From contig VBPR01000048.1 of assembly GCA_005877345.1 (NCBI GenBank), positions 1-13,179 of the forward strand: 13,179 nt of DNA. The letters are read 5' to 3'. Shown one piece after another: positions 6,104-12,304 of this stretch (position 1 is the first letter of the stretch; every line of letters begins with the position of its first letter). The translations under genes and the position numbers were made by a program. The notes beneath the pieces were generated by a model. That model made no database searches and was not told the origin of the DNA. It saw nothing but the letters and a program-made list of their open reading frames with translations. This DNA comes from Nitrososphaerota archaeon. Its GTDB lineage: Archaea > Thermoproteota > Nitrososphaeria > Nitrososphaerales > Nitrososphaeraceae.

Positions 6104-7498
6104 TTAAATCTCTAAATCTTTAAGGCCTGATTCGGTTGTCCTTGCCCGCAAACGCCCAGAACGAACAGCTGCCCTGAACGCTTTAAAATCAAGTTCCACC
6201 TGATCTGCGTAGCTCTTTGCATATTGTACCAGTGCATCATCAAATTTGTCTTTTGTTCCCAAATACCCAGCTATCATTTCTGCCTCTCCAACCTTTGCAT
6301 GGGCTCTGGCAAGAGCCCAACCGCACATTGTTGCGTAACTTAGAAGAGTCTGAGGTTTGAAGGTTTCAACTTGTGCTGAAACTTTCATATCATGGAGTTG
6401 ACGAACACAGTAATCATGTCCTGAATCAGAACGGAACCAACCAAGAAATATGTCGCTTGCAGCTTGCATAAGACGTTGCCCATGTACAACGCGATAGCCC
6501 TGATTCTCATACCGGCTCTTTCTATCTGGATTCTTCAATATTGATCTGCGAGCTTCCTTTGTTTGGAGAAACAATGGGTCCTTACCATCAGCAAGAAACA
6601 AACTGACAAGGCAACGTGTCCCAACACTGCCTATGCCAACAACCTTAATTGCAGTGTCCCCAATGCGATAGTGATCAAATAACTTTTGTTTGTTCTCCTG
6701 CAGTGATGCCTTGTAATCATCCAGATACCTGCCTAGTCTTTCCAGGTAATTGTTAGCTTTGCGGAAATGGTAGATAAGTGGTGGTTCATCTAATATCTTT
6801 AAGTGTCCTTTTACAGCCCTTGTGATCTTGGGAAATAGTGCTTCTGACGTTCTGGAGGCGGCCCGTGTTTCGACTTTTCTCAAACGTTCTACAAAGTCCT
6901 TGTCATTGTGGAAAAACTCAAGAATATTTTCAATGGATATTTTTGCATACCATCTGTCAAGAATACTCTGTCCTGCAAACTCAGACATCCGAATGCGATA
7001 GGAGTACGTGGCCATTTTAACTGCCTCATCTGCTATGTTTTTAGAAAAGCCCAGTTCCCTTGCAGCCAGGGCGAAGCTGACTACAAGCCGTTTTATGTCC
7101 CATTCCCACGGCCCGGGAAAGGTCTCATCAAAATCATTTATGTCAAAAGCTAAATTCCTTTCTGGCGTGGCAAATCCTCCAAAGTTCAACAGATGACAAT
7201 CACCACACGCCTGAACTATTATCCCTGATATGGGTGAGTTTAATAGGTCTCTGATTTGGATGATTACAGCGCCTCGGAAGAATTTGAAAGGTGATTCTAA
7301 CATTCGCTGATATCTTATGGCTACAAGACTGTCAATTCTGCCTTTGTTTGAAGTCTCTATCAGGTCTATTGGATTCCATGACCGCAAGGAAGGCGAGTAC
7401 TCGGCGTGTCTACTGCGCGAGCATCTTTCTCGAAGGTCTTTGCCTAGTTGCAATCTTTTTTCTCTTGTGAGATTTTCACGATCCATTTCTAAAGACAT
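6104..7498 (-). CDS. DUF2252 family protein
   Basis: The 464-residue product is a full-length member of the uncharacterised DUF2252 family, common in bacteria. Seen in order: MLESPFKFFRGA (66-77), ACGDCHLLNFGGF (97-109), FDINDFDETFPGPWEWDIKR (118-137), VVGIGSVGTRC (286-296), LQTKEA (311-316), YRVVHGQRLMQAASDIFLGW (335-354), YCVRQLHDMK (363-372) and GWALARAHAKVG (393-404). The GDxHLxNFG and DINDFDE motifs resemble the catalytic loop and metal-binding Asp of aminoglycoside-phosphotransferase/kinase folds, so a phosphotransferase-like activity is plausible but unproven. No signal peptide or membrane helix is visible. Higher G+C and bacterial-type family membership suggest acquisition by transfer. 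The start is ATG at 7498 or 7486. It lies downstream of and co-directional with the ClC gene, 245 bases apart. Confidence 0.88.
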   Translation of the reverse strand: MSLEMDRENLTREKRLQLGKDLRERCSRSRHAEYSPSLRSWNPIDLIETSNKGRIDSLVAIRYQRMLESPFKFFRGAVIIQIRDLLNSPISGIIVQACGDCHLLNFGGFATPERNLAFDINDFDETFPGPWEWDIKRLVVSFALAARELGFSKNIADEAVKMATYSYRIRMSEFAGQSILDRWYAKISIENILEFFHNDKDFVERLRKVETRAASRTSEALFPKITRAVKGHLKILDEPPLIYHFRKANNYLERLGRYLDDYKASLQENKQKLFDHYRIGDTAIKVVGIGSVGTRCLVSLFLADGKDPLFLQTKEARRSILKNPDRKSRYENQGYRVVHGQRLMQAASDIFLGWFRSDSGHDYCVRQLHDMKVSAQVETFKPQTLLSYATMCGWALARAHAKVGEAEMIAGYLGTKDKFDDALVQYAKSYADQVELDFKAFRAAVRSGRLRARTTESGLKDLEI

Positions 7499-7623
7499 CT
7501 TTTTAGCTGGGATCCAATTTTTTACTTTTTGCTTTTTATCTATTTTAGTTATGATTCTATGCCTTTCTGAGATTTATTATTTCATCAGGGATCTAATCAT
7601 TATGAAAAATTGCGTTACATTAA

Positions 7624-7660
7624 TTACCATGGTAACCCTAGTGCTTAAAACTGTTACCAT
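7624..7660. promoter_or_regulatory. Repeated TTACCAT boxes, operator-like
   Basis: TTACCATGGTAA (7624-7635) is a perfect 12-bp palindrome, and GTTACCAT recurs at 7653-7660, forming an 8-bp inverted repeat with ATGGTAAC (7629-7636). The sites lie between the ClC gene end and the DUF2252 start, about 130 bases upstream of the latter. Three copies of one heptamer in 37 bases suggest a regulator binding site. I see nothing else in this 245-base gap. Confidence 0.35.
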
Positions 7661-7743
7661 AAAGATGAATTATATAACTAGTATCTTCGATCTTTTTAGT
7701 TGAACCGATTAAACCTAAAATATAGTTTTTGACTGAACGCAGT

Positions 7744-9030
7744 CTATGATGACTGTGATGATTTATCGTTGCTACTCCCAGCTGACTGCTTTCCCTGCTT
7801 TGGAAGTAGTGGAGTCAGTGCCTTGGATACTACGAAACCTGTTACTGCTCCAATGGCAATCACTGGCAAAAGATCAGTTTGTCCCCCCATCAGTCCTAGC
7901 AGGAGAGTTATGGTTAATGGAAGAGGAAATGCAGCACATGCTACACCAGCCATCCCTGCAAGAACTCCTACGCCCTGTGGGATAAATGTTATAATTTCTG
8001 ATAGTGCTAGTCCTAGGGTACCTCCTATGAACAGTAACGGAAAGATAGGACCTCCTTCAAAACCTGTGGCAAACGACGTGCTTGTAAGCAAAATCTTGAC
8101 GAACATCATCATCAGTAGTATTCCTATACCAAATGTAGTAGGGTTATGAATAATTTGTAACAACTCATTTTGGCCTGAGTAAAGTGTCAAAGGGAGGAAT
8201 GAACCGATTAGGCCGATAATTACCCCGCCTATGATAGCGCGACCAACTGGACGCTTGTTAAGCCGTCCAAAGGCCTTGTTCATAATGCCAAATATGACTT
8301 TGAACACGATGCCGATTACCCCCGCTATGACACCTACTAGCAGTGCCCAACCCAGATCAACCAAACGAAGAGACGCAAAGTTGGGAAAGCTGAATATGCC
8401 TAGAAAGGATGTATGCAGTATTGCAAAATAGACTCCATAACCAACAGCGGCTGCAATGAGTCCTGGGATGAGGTGGCGATTAAAATCAAGCTCCTTGATG
8501 TACATGTACTCGAATGCACCTACTGCACCTAAGACCGGCGAGCCAAAGAAGCCACCAAAGGCTCCCGCGATGGCACTGTATACTAATACTTGTACATCAT
8601 CTTTCTGGAGCTTGAGTCTTTCAGAGACAAAGCTTCCAACGCCACCTGTGAGAAAAACAAGTGGTCCCTCAGGACCGACTGCAGCACCACTCCATAATGC
8701 TATAAATCCTTGTAGAAGTATGCTTGGTAGGTTACGATAGTTGAGGTGGCCTGTCTGGGCATATTGGCTCTGTGCAACTCCCAATCCCCCATGCTGCCCA
8801 AAGTACTTGATAGCAAGGCCAATAAACACACCGGCGACACTCAACAGTACCAGTGGCCAAAAGTTAATGTTAAACAAGAAGAGATTTGGTTGCGCAAAGA
8901 ACTTGACACCCAGATTATAGAGTGTAATGTATCCAGCCGTTAGCAGCGAGGAAAAAGCACCGAACAATGCCGCATAGAACATAAGCCTATAATAGCCACC
9001 ATTCAATTTCGATTCTGAATTACCACTCAT
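7744..9030 (-). CDS. ClC-type chloride channel/transporter
   Basis: This is a polytopic membrane protein of the ClC anion channel/antiporter family, 428 residues, close to the usual prokaryotic length without CBS domains. The gating region GAAVGPEGPLVFLTGGVGSF holds the external gate Glu121 in GPEGP (119-123). The late anion-site motif is GFEGGPIFPLLFIGG (323-337), matching the family's GxFxP element. Two positions are unusual: the first filter motif, usually GSGIP, reads GLGVA (82-86), and the position of the internal proton glutamate (second E of the E. coli IIEEM) is Tyr175 in AFEYM. This would argue for passive conduction or altered coupling rather than classic 2:1 chloride/proton exchange. 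G+C is higher than the backbone. It is adjacent to the tRNA and is the right-hand gene of the candidate island. Confidence 0.9.
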   Translation of the reverse strand: MSGNSESKLNGGYYRLMFYAALFGAFSSLLTAGYITLYNLGVKFFAQPNLFLFNINFWPLVLLSVAGVFIGLAIKYFGQHGGLGVAQSQYAQTGHLNYRNLPSILLQGFIALWSGAAVGPEGPLVFLTGGVGSFVSERLKLQKDDVQVLVYSAIAGAFGGFFGSPVLGAVGAFEYMYIKELDFNRHLIPGLIAAAVGYGVYFAILHTSFLGIFSFPNFASLRLVDLGWALLVGVIAGVIGIVFKVIFGIMNKAFGRLNKRPVGRAIIGGVIIGLIGSFLPLTLYSGQNELLQIIHNPTTFGIGILLMMMFVKILLTSTSFATGFEGGPIFPLLFIGGTLGLALSEIITFIPQGVGVLAGMAGVACAAFPLPLTITLLLGLMGGQTDLLPVIAIGAVTGFVVSKALTPLLPKQGKQSAGSSNDKSSQSS

Positions 9031-9149
9031 TCGAATCTAAACCATTATCCATCCATCAAACATCTAATGAATGCATGATCTTTTGAGGTTGCATTGACTT
9101 GACTTGAATTTATATGCAGACACACTACACTTAACCACAAAATGTTGAT

Positions 9150-9155
9150 AAAAAA
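9150..9155 (-). terminator. Oligo-T terminator downstream of tRNA-Gly
   Basis: A run of six T on the minus strand lies about 70 bases after the tRNA 3' end. Archaeal RNA polymerase commonly terminates at such runs. The surrounding 9031-9223 stretch has no supported gene. Confidence 0.3.
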
Positions 9156-9243
9156 GGTATTGCTCATTGTATTCGTAAATATCTAGCGAATCCTATGTGT
9201 TGGATATGAATTCCTATACGTAGTGCGGTCACCGGGATTTGAA

Positions 9244-9266
9244 TTCCCGCCCCAATTTAATAGAGT
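9244..9266 (-). other. Non-canonical tRNA intron at position 53/54
   Basis: This is a 23-base intron in the T arm. Exon bases CCCG (9272-9269) pair with intron bases CGGG (9249-9246) as the four-base central helix, with bulges GG^A and AA^T at the cuts. An inner helix CTCT/GGGG (with two G-U pairs) closes the loop. The outer helix is weak, so this is a relaxed splice motif, as is typical of introns outside 37/38. Confidence 0.75.
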
Positions 9267-9281
9267 CCCGGGTTACGGGCT

Positions 9282-9302
9282 TTCTTCTCCAGTATATTGG
9301 AG
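9282..9302 (-). other. Canonical tRNA intron at position 37/38
   Basis: This 21-base intron has a textbook bulge-helix-bulge: outer helix CTGGC/GCCCG (the anticodon stem), central helix CTTC/GAAG, bulges CA^C and AA^A, and inner helix TCCA/TGGA closing the loop ATATAC. The tRNA splicing endonuclease would cut after A37 and before A38. Confidence 0.85.
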
Positions 9303-9367
9303 TGGAAGGCCAGTGTCCTAACCAAACTAGACGATGACCGCATATCTGTTATGCGACGATAATCTGG

Positions 9368-9375
9368 ATATTAAA
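9368..9375 (-). promoter_or_regulatory. TATA box of tRNA-Gly
   Basis: The minus strand reads TTTAATAT, centred about 30 bases before the first tRNA base at 9341. This is consistent with transcription starting a few bases upstream of the mature 5' end. Confidence 0.5.
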
Positions 9376-9386
9376 TCTTCTGAACA

Positions 9387-9956
9387 TCAACGTTTTTTAC
9401 TTTCGGGGAAGATATAATTTAAAAGCATATCAATCATCTTGTTCTTTCCCTTTTCCTTAATATTTGTGAACCTTTTTTCCAGCTTTTCCTTTTTTGCATC
9501 TGCTTCTATATTCAGTGTCGGTCTTTTATCAAGTGCGCCTTCAAATTGAATCTTGTATCCCTTATACCTTTCAGTGGCGGAATCAAAAATATCCTTTTGT
9601 TGATAGGAAGAAATAAAATAAATGACTGGAGGATTGGGCCTTTTCTTTATTTCATCCATAATAACAGAGAATAGGTGTCCTATTCCATTGTACGAGGTTT
9701 CTACAAATATTACTGATTCTTCAATACCGCTATTCAATAGTTCATTTTTTACCATACTGCCTATGTCCTTGTCAGCAGCAACTTTAATGATCGTATCAGA
9801 TTTATCCGGCTTGGATTTCATGATTCGTTGATATATTCTGGTACAGACAGATATTCTTTCCATGATGTGTTGAGGCAAGAGTTCCTTAGACTCTAATTCT
9901 ACGAAATTACAGTAAACAACAATTACATTCCCAGAAACAAACCTATTTTCTGACAT
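9387..9956 (-). CDS. YdcF/DUF218-like protein, tentative
   Basis: This is a 189-residue soluble protein with no signal peptide. The order of elements resembles the YdcF/DUF218 fold: ERISVCTRIYQRIM (33-46), a beta strand TIIKVAADKD with GSMVKNELLNSGIEESVIFV (the 'regulatory helix, then G-I-P/E-x-x-I' part), ETSYNGIGHLFSVI (85-98) in place of the usual E-x-x-S-x-x-T-x-E-N, and PVIYFISSYQQKDIFD in place of the 'TS-x-y-H-x-x-R' strand. The typical GG and His/Arg residues are not conserved, so this is at best a divergent relative. The last 40 residues are highly charged and Lys-rich. It starts at ATG 9956, 38 bases after the neighbouring gene's stop, so co-transcription with it is likely. DUF218 proteins have no single settled function. 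Confidence 0.45.
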   Translation of the reverse strand: MSENRFVSGNVIVVYCNFVELESKELLPQHIMERISVCTRIYQRIMKSKPDKSDTIIKVAADKDIGSMVKNELLNSGIEESVIFVETSYNGIGHLFSVIMDEIKKRPNPPVIYFISSYQQKDIFDSATERYKGYKIQFEGALDKRPTLNIEADAKKEKLEKRFTNIKEKGKNKMIDMLLNYIFPESKKR

Positions 9957-9994
9957 AATGTTACTTTAAAATATTAATCTAGCAATAAATTTTT

Positions 9995-10294
9995 TTACCA
10001 ACCTAATTTCTTTGGAGAGTTTAGCTGTCTTTCTAATTCATCTAATCTATGTATTGCCTCTTGATTTTGTCTTACTTCAGAATAAGATGCATCACTTCTT
10101 ATCTTGTTCATTAGGTCAGCTACCTCCTGTGCCGTCACACCATGTTTTATATCATATTCTATTTGTTTTGAACAGCTGGTAATAGTACTATATTTTTTAA
10201 AATTACGTTTTTCAAAAGATGATGCATCAGGAGAAATTCCTTTCATATAGCGAAGAATTACTTTCTCAACATGTTCAAGATGCCAATCTCTCAT
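9995..10294 (-). CDS. Conserved-looking hypothetical protein
   Basis: This small 99-residue soluble protein is not one I recognise. It reads as mostly helical: HLEHVEKVILRYMKG near the start, a Lys/Arg-rich patch EKRNFKKYSTITSC, then VTAQEVADLMNKIR resembling a capped helix, and a C-terminal amphipathic helix SEVRQNQEAIHRLDELERQL that could form a coiled coil. There are no metal-binding or catalytic motifs. I take the ATG at 10294; a TTG at 10315 is also in frame and nearer to a TATA-like element (10344-10355). It is followed after 38 bases by the YdcF-like gene on the same strand. Base composition matches the backbone. Confidence 0.6.
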   Translation of the reverse strand: MRDWHLEHVEKVILRYMKGISPDASSFEKRNFKKYSTITSCSKQIEYDIKHGVTAQEVADLMNKIRSDASYSEVRQNQEAIHRLDELERQLNSPKKLGW

Positions 10295-10380
10295 TGCAAA
10301 ATTGTTGGGCCTCAATGCATGTACTTAGAAATATGTGAATAAAGGATATTTAATCTATTATACAAAATTATTAGTGACCT

Positions 10381-10388
10381 AAAAAAAA
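10381..10388 (-). terminator. Oligo-T terminator of the UbiD operon
   Basis: Eight consecutive T on the minus strand lie about 55 bases after the stop codon of the second UbiD frame. This fits archaeal oligo-T termination of the three-gene operon. Confidence 0.4.
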
Positions 10389-10440
10389 GAGAATTTATTC
10401 GCTATTGCTTTACGACCATCACAAAGATGCCTTTTTCACT

Positions 10441-11124
10441 CTACAAATAATCTGAAAGTCTAATTTTTTCCTCTCCTGGTATTTTTGCTATTTCAAACCT
10501 GTCCTTTGACTTTGAAAGTGTTGCAGTCGCGTCAATCCCCATTTTTGTAGTTACAAGATTATTCTGGTCACTTGAAGGGTCTAAACTTGATCCCTTTGAA
10601 TTTGGTATTATCAATAGATCCTTATCTGCTTGGCATCTTGTCGAAATCGCATAATCCACCTCTGTAGGATTTCTGGGATTTATGTCATCATCAACTATGA
10701 TTGCAATTTTTAGTGAGGGATGTCCAGCAAAGGCTGCAACAATTGCATTTTTTGGCTCTCCTTCCAATTTTTTTCTTATTTGAATAACCGCAGTAAGCCA
10801 GTTACTACCGCCATCAGTTAGATGAACTTCTCTGGTGCCTGATACTACATCTTTCACGCTATGGAAGAGTTTAGATTCTATTGGCAGTCCCATCAATAAT
10901 CTATGTTCTCCATATCCCGGCAAAATGTCATGATAAATGGGATCGTCAGTTAAGTAAATTTTTTCTAATTCAAAAATAGGTTGTCTTCTCTTAATATCGT
11001 AGGTTCTTAGCATTTCAACCATTTGTTCCTCTGATGTTTCATCTGCGAGAATTCTTCCTTCCAAGAGAATTTCAGAGTTTCTAGGAATATAGAGACCTGT
11101 GCCCGGTGATTTAGTCAATGTCAT
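10441..11124 (-). CDS. UbiD-family decarboxylase, C-terminal part (split frame)
   Basis: The 227 residues match the C-terminal half of UbiD decarboxylases: SPGTGLYIPRNSEILLEGRI (6-25), IYHDILPGYGEHRLLMGLP (63-81), AIVAAFAGHPSLKIAIIVDD (127-146), and LDPSSDQNNLVTTKMGIDAT (181-200). The usual EGPFGE loop, which carries the catalytic glutamates, reads EEQMVE (32-37), so Glu32 and Glu37 keep the expected spacing although the Gly/Pro are gone. The frame starts with an ATG that overlaps the stop of the N-terminal part (ATGA). Together the two frames make 447 residues, one ordinary UbiD. The gene is therefore frameshifted, translationally coupled as two chains, or affected by a sequence error. In archaea one UbiD homologue decarboxylates anhydromevalonate phosphate in the modified mevalonate pathway; that substrate is a possibility only. 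Confidence 0.8.
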   Translation of the reverse strand: MTLTKSPGTGLYIPRNSEILLEGRILADETSEEQMVEMLRTYDIKRRQPIFELEKIYLTDDPIYHDILPGYGEHRLLMGLPIESKLFHSVKDVVSGTREVHLTDGGSNWLTAVIQIRKKLEGEPKNAIVAAFAGHPSLKIAIIVDDDINPRNPTEVDYAISTRCQADKDLLIIPNSKGSSLDPSSDQNNLVTTKMGIDATATLSKSKDRFEIAKIPGEEKIRLSDYL

Positions 11125-11783
11125 GAATTTGCTATTTTCAGTTCGTTCTCTCCGTAAGGAGCTTGATAAGCTGCTGCAACAGAGATAGCAGGATGAGCTC
11201 CAATTATTACAGAAACAGGTAGGTCCTCACCGTGTTCCTTTGCACTAGTAAAACATTTGTGTAGATGTCTTCCTTCTACCATTCTTATAGCCATTCTTAT
11301 TTTATCTAATCTCAATAAGCGATGAGTTGATAGATTCTGGTCTCCTGTTTCCTTGTCTTTGGCTATCACTAAAGAAGAAGTTATAAACGCTCCAGAATCC
11401 TTTTCAAAATGTGTCACTATAGGCAAATCAAATAGGTTCTTTGAGTTTTTATCCCAATTATTACTACGATCAATATTTATTATTTCAGATTTATTCCTTA
11501 TAGAGTCATTAATCCTTTCTTGTATCAAGTTTTCATTTTTTGAATTAATTGATAATGCGACTCTATATCTTGTTCCTAAAACATTTGCAGCGACTTTTAT
11601 CTTGCTATCTTTTACTGATTCAAAAAGTACCGCCTTCCCTTTATCTAACTTGCTTACTATTGCTGCAAGTTCAAATTTTGGATCAACCGCTTTTTTTATT
11701 CTTACTAGTTGATTTGTTTTCTCTAATTGAGTTAGAAAATCCGTAAATCGACGGATCTTATTGAATTCAAATCTTGTTTTCAT
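11121..11783 (-). CDS. UbiD-family decarboxylase, N-terminal part (split frame)
   Basis: The 220 residues match the N-terminal half of UbiD, which holds most of the prenylated-FMN site: FTDFLTQLEKTNQLVRIKKA at the start, LDKGKAVLFE (46-55), LPIVTHFEKDSGAFITSSLV (120-139), then DQNLSTHRLLRLD with Asn150 and Arg155, and GRHLHKCF with His173. These align with the cofactor-binding Asn, the catalytic Arg and the His of fungal Fdc1. It breaks at ENELKIANS, immediately followed by TGA; the next frame continues MTLTKSPGTGLYIP, where an intact UbiD would read on. Compared with the family as I remember it, about five residues seem missing at the joint, compatible with a small out-of-frame deletion. The start ATG lies three bases after the stop of the upstream gene, forming an operon. 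Confidence 0.8.
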   Translation of the reverse strand: MKTRFEFNKIRRFTDFLTQLEKTNQLVRIKKAVDPKFELAAIVSKLDKGKAVLFESVKDSKIKVAANVLGTRYRVALSINSKNENLIQERINDSIRNKSEIINIDRSNNWDKNSKNLFDLPIVTHFEKDSGAFITSSLVIAKDKETGDQNLSTHRLLRLDKIRMAIRMVEGRHLHKCFTSAKEHGEDLPVSVIIGAHPAISVAAAYQAPYGENELKIANS

Positions 11784-11805
11784 TCCCTAATCACTTGTTT
11801 TCATT
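11773..11805. repeat. 12-bp direct repeat at the operon joint
   Basis: CTTGTTTTCATT occurs at 11773-11784 and again at 11794-11805, 21 bases apart. On the minus strand each copy reads AATGAAAACAAG. One encodes the last residues of the upstream protein, the other the first codons of the UbiD N-terminal frame. A small tandem duplication may have created the present stop/start arrangement. Confidence 0.6.
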
Positions 11806-12146
11806 TCCAATAGTTTTAATACTTCATTCATGATCTCCTGCATTTCACTCAATGACAATGTTTTTTTGTTATTGAAATTGGTTATTACTATTCCATTTAT
11901 CATTAATGATATTTTTTCCGACAATGTCTTCATAAAGATGGGATCCCTGATATTTGGGATTACCCTGGCACTTTGCGTCCTGTTATTAGATGCCACAGAA
12001 ACATGGAGACCACCTATTTTGCACAAATCTTCAGAAAGGGAAACAAAACAACCGTTATTAAATTCAATGAATTTTAGGAGAAAAACTCTATTTGATTTCA
12101 AGGTAATTTTCTTTTCTATAAAGTTCCCTTGGTGGGTTTCGCTCAA
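11787..12146 (-). CDS. Unknown protein, possibly proteasome-assembly-chaperone 3-like
   Basis: This is a 119-residue soluble protein. I do not firmly recognise it. Its pattern (an early strand NRVFLLKFIEFNNGCFVSLS, then a strand around RTQSARVIPNIRDPIFMKTL, a helix LSEKISLMI, a strand NGIVITNFN and a final helix MQEIMNEVLKLLE) recalls the small alpha/beta chaperone fold of eukaryotic PAC3, including the VSL strand, the D-P before the central helix and the C-terminal helix. This resemblance is by eye and weak. The frame starts with TTG at 12146. No ATG lies before the first domain strand, so TTG seems to be the true start. It is the first gene of a packed operon with the split UbiD (three-base gap). 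Confidence 0.6.
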   Translation of the reverse strand: MSETHQGNFIEKKITLKSNRVFLLKFIEFNNGCFVSLSEDLCKIGGLHVSVASNNRTQSARVIPNIRDPIFMKTLSEKISLMINGIVITNFNNKKTLSLSEMQEIMNEVLKLLEMKTSD

Positions 12147-12304
12147 TGTTAACTGGTAGTAATCTAGTAAGATAAGATATCTAAATCATTTGTTTGGAAG
12201 TCTATCTCTATTTTATCATACCTAATAGTTGAGAATTTTTTAATTTGGCTTAGTATTGATTAGTAATTTAATATCTGCAGATTCCTCAAAGAGTAGTCAA
12301 TGAT

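Larger units (their letters stand above)
4284..9243. mobile_element. Putative tRNA-Gly-associated genomic island
   Basis: The region is bounded by 20-base direct repeats (4284-4303 and 9224-9243) that are copies of the tRNA-Gly 3' end, 4,940 bases apart. It contains three sizeable genes: a GH5-like secreted glycosidase, a DUF2252 protein and a ClC-type transporter. The DUF2252 and ClC genes reach about 58% G+C in sampled 60-base lines, against about 25% in a sampled truD line. No integrase, recombination directionality factor or replication gene is recognisable, so the element would be a degraded relic, a cargo remnant or a passively mobilised unit. The repeats and geometry are seen; the integration history is inferred. 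Confidence 0.5.
9224..9341 (-). tRNA. tRNA-Gly(UCC) with two introns
   Basis: On the minus strand the acceptor stem GCGGTCA (9341-9335) pairs with TGACCGC (9231-9225), with discriminator A at 9224 and no encoded CCA. The D arm is GTCT/GGAC around AGTTTGGTTA. The anticodon arm is CTGGC-CTTCCA then, after an intron, A-GCCCG; the anticodon is UCC. The variable loop is TAAC. The T stem CCGGG (9271-9267) pairs with CCCGG (9236-9232) around TTCAAAT only if a second intron is removed. The spliced tRNA is 74 bases with all stems formed except one U28-C42 mismatch. Both intron junctions can fold as bulge-helix-bulge sites. A TATA box lies upstream. A search allowing only the anticodon intron would score the T arm as broken. 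Confidence 0.88.

Noticed and set aside
7317..7703. 128-codon plus-strand frame with hydrophobic stretches
   Set aside because: More than a third lies antisense to the well-supported DUF2252 gene, and the rest runs through AT-rich intergenic DNA; hydrophobic residues there follow from T-rich sequence. No promoter or recognisable motif.
7746..8943. Several plus-strand frames opposite the ClC gene
   Set aside because: They are antisense shadows of a gene with clear ClC motifs; their composition (Pro/Ala/Ser/Thr-rich) is what the complementary strand of a Gly-rich membrane protein gives.
11353..12159. Plus-strand frames opposite the UbiD operon
   Set aside because: They are shadows of the minus-strand genes, rich in Leu/Phe/Ser as expected from the complement of Lys/Glu-rich coding sequence.
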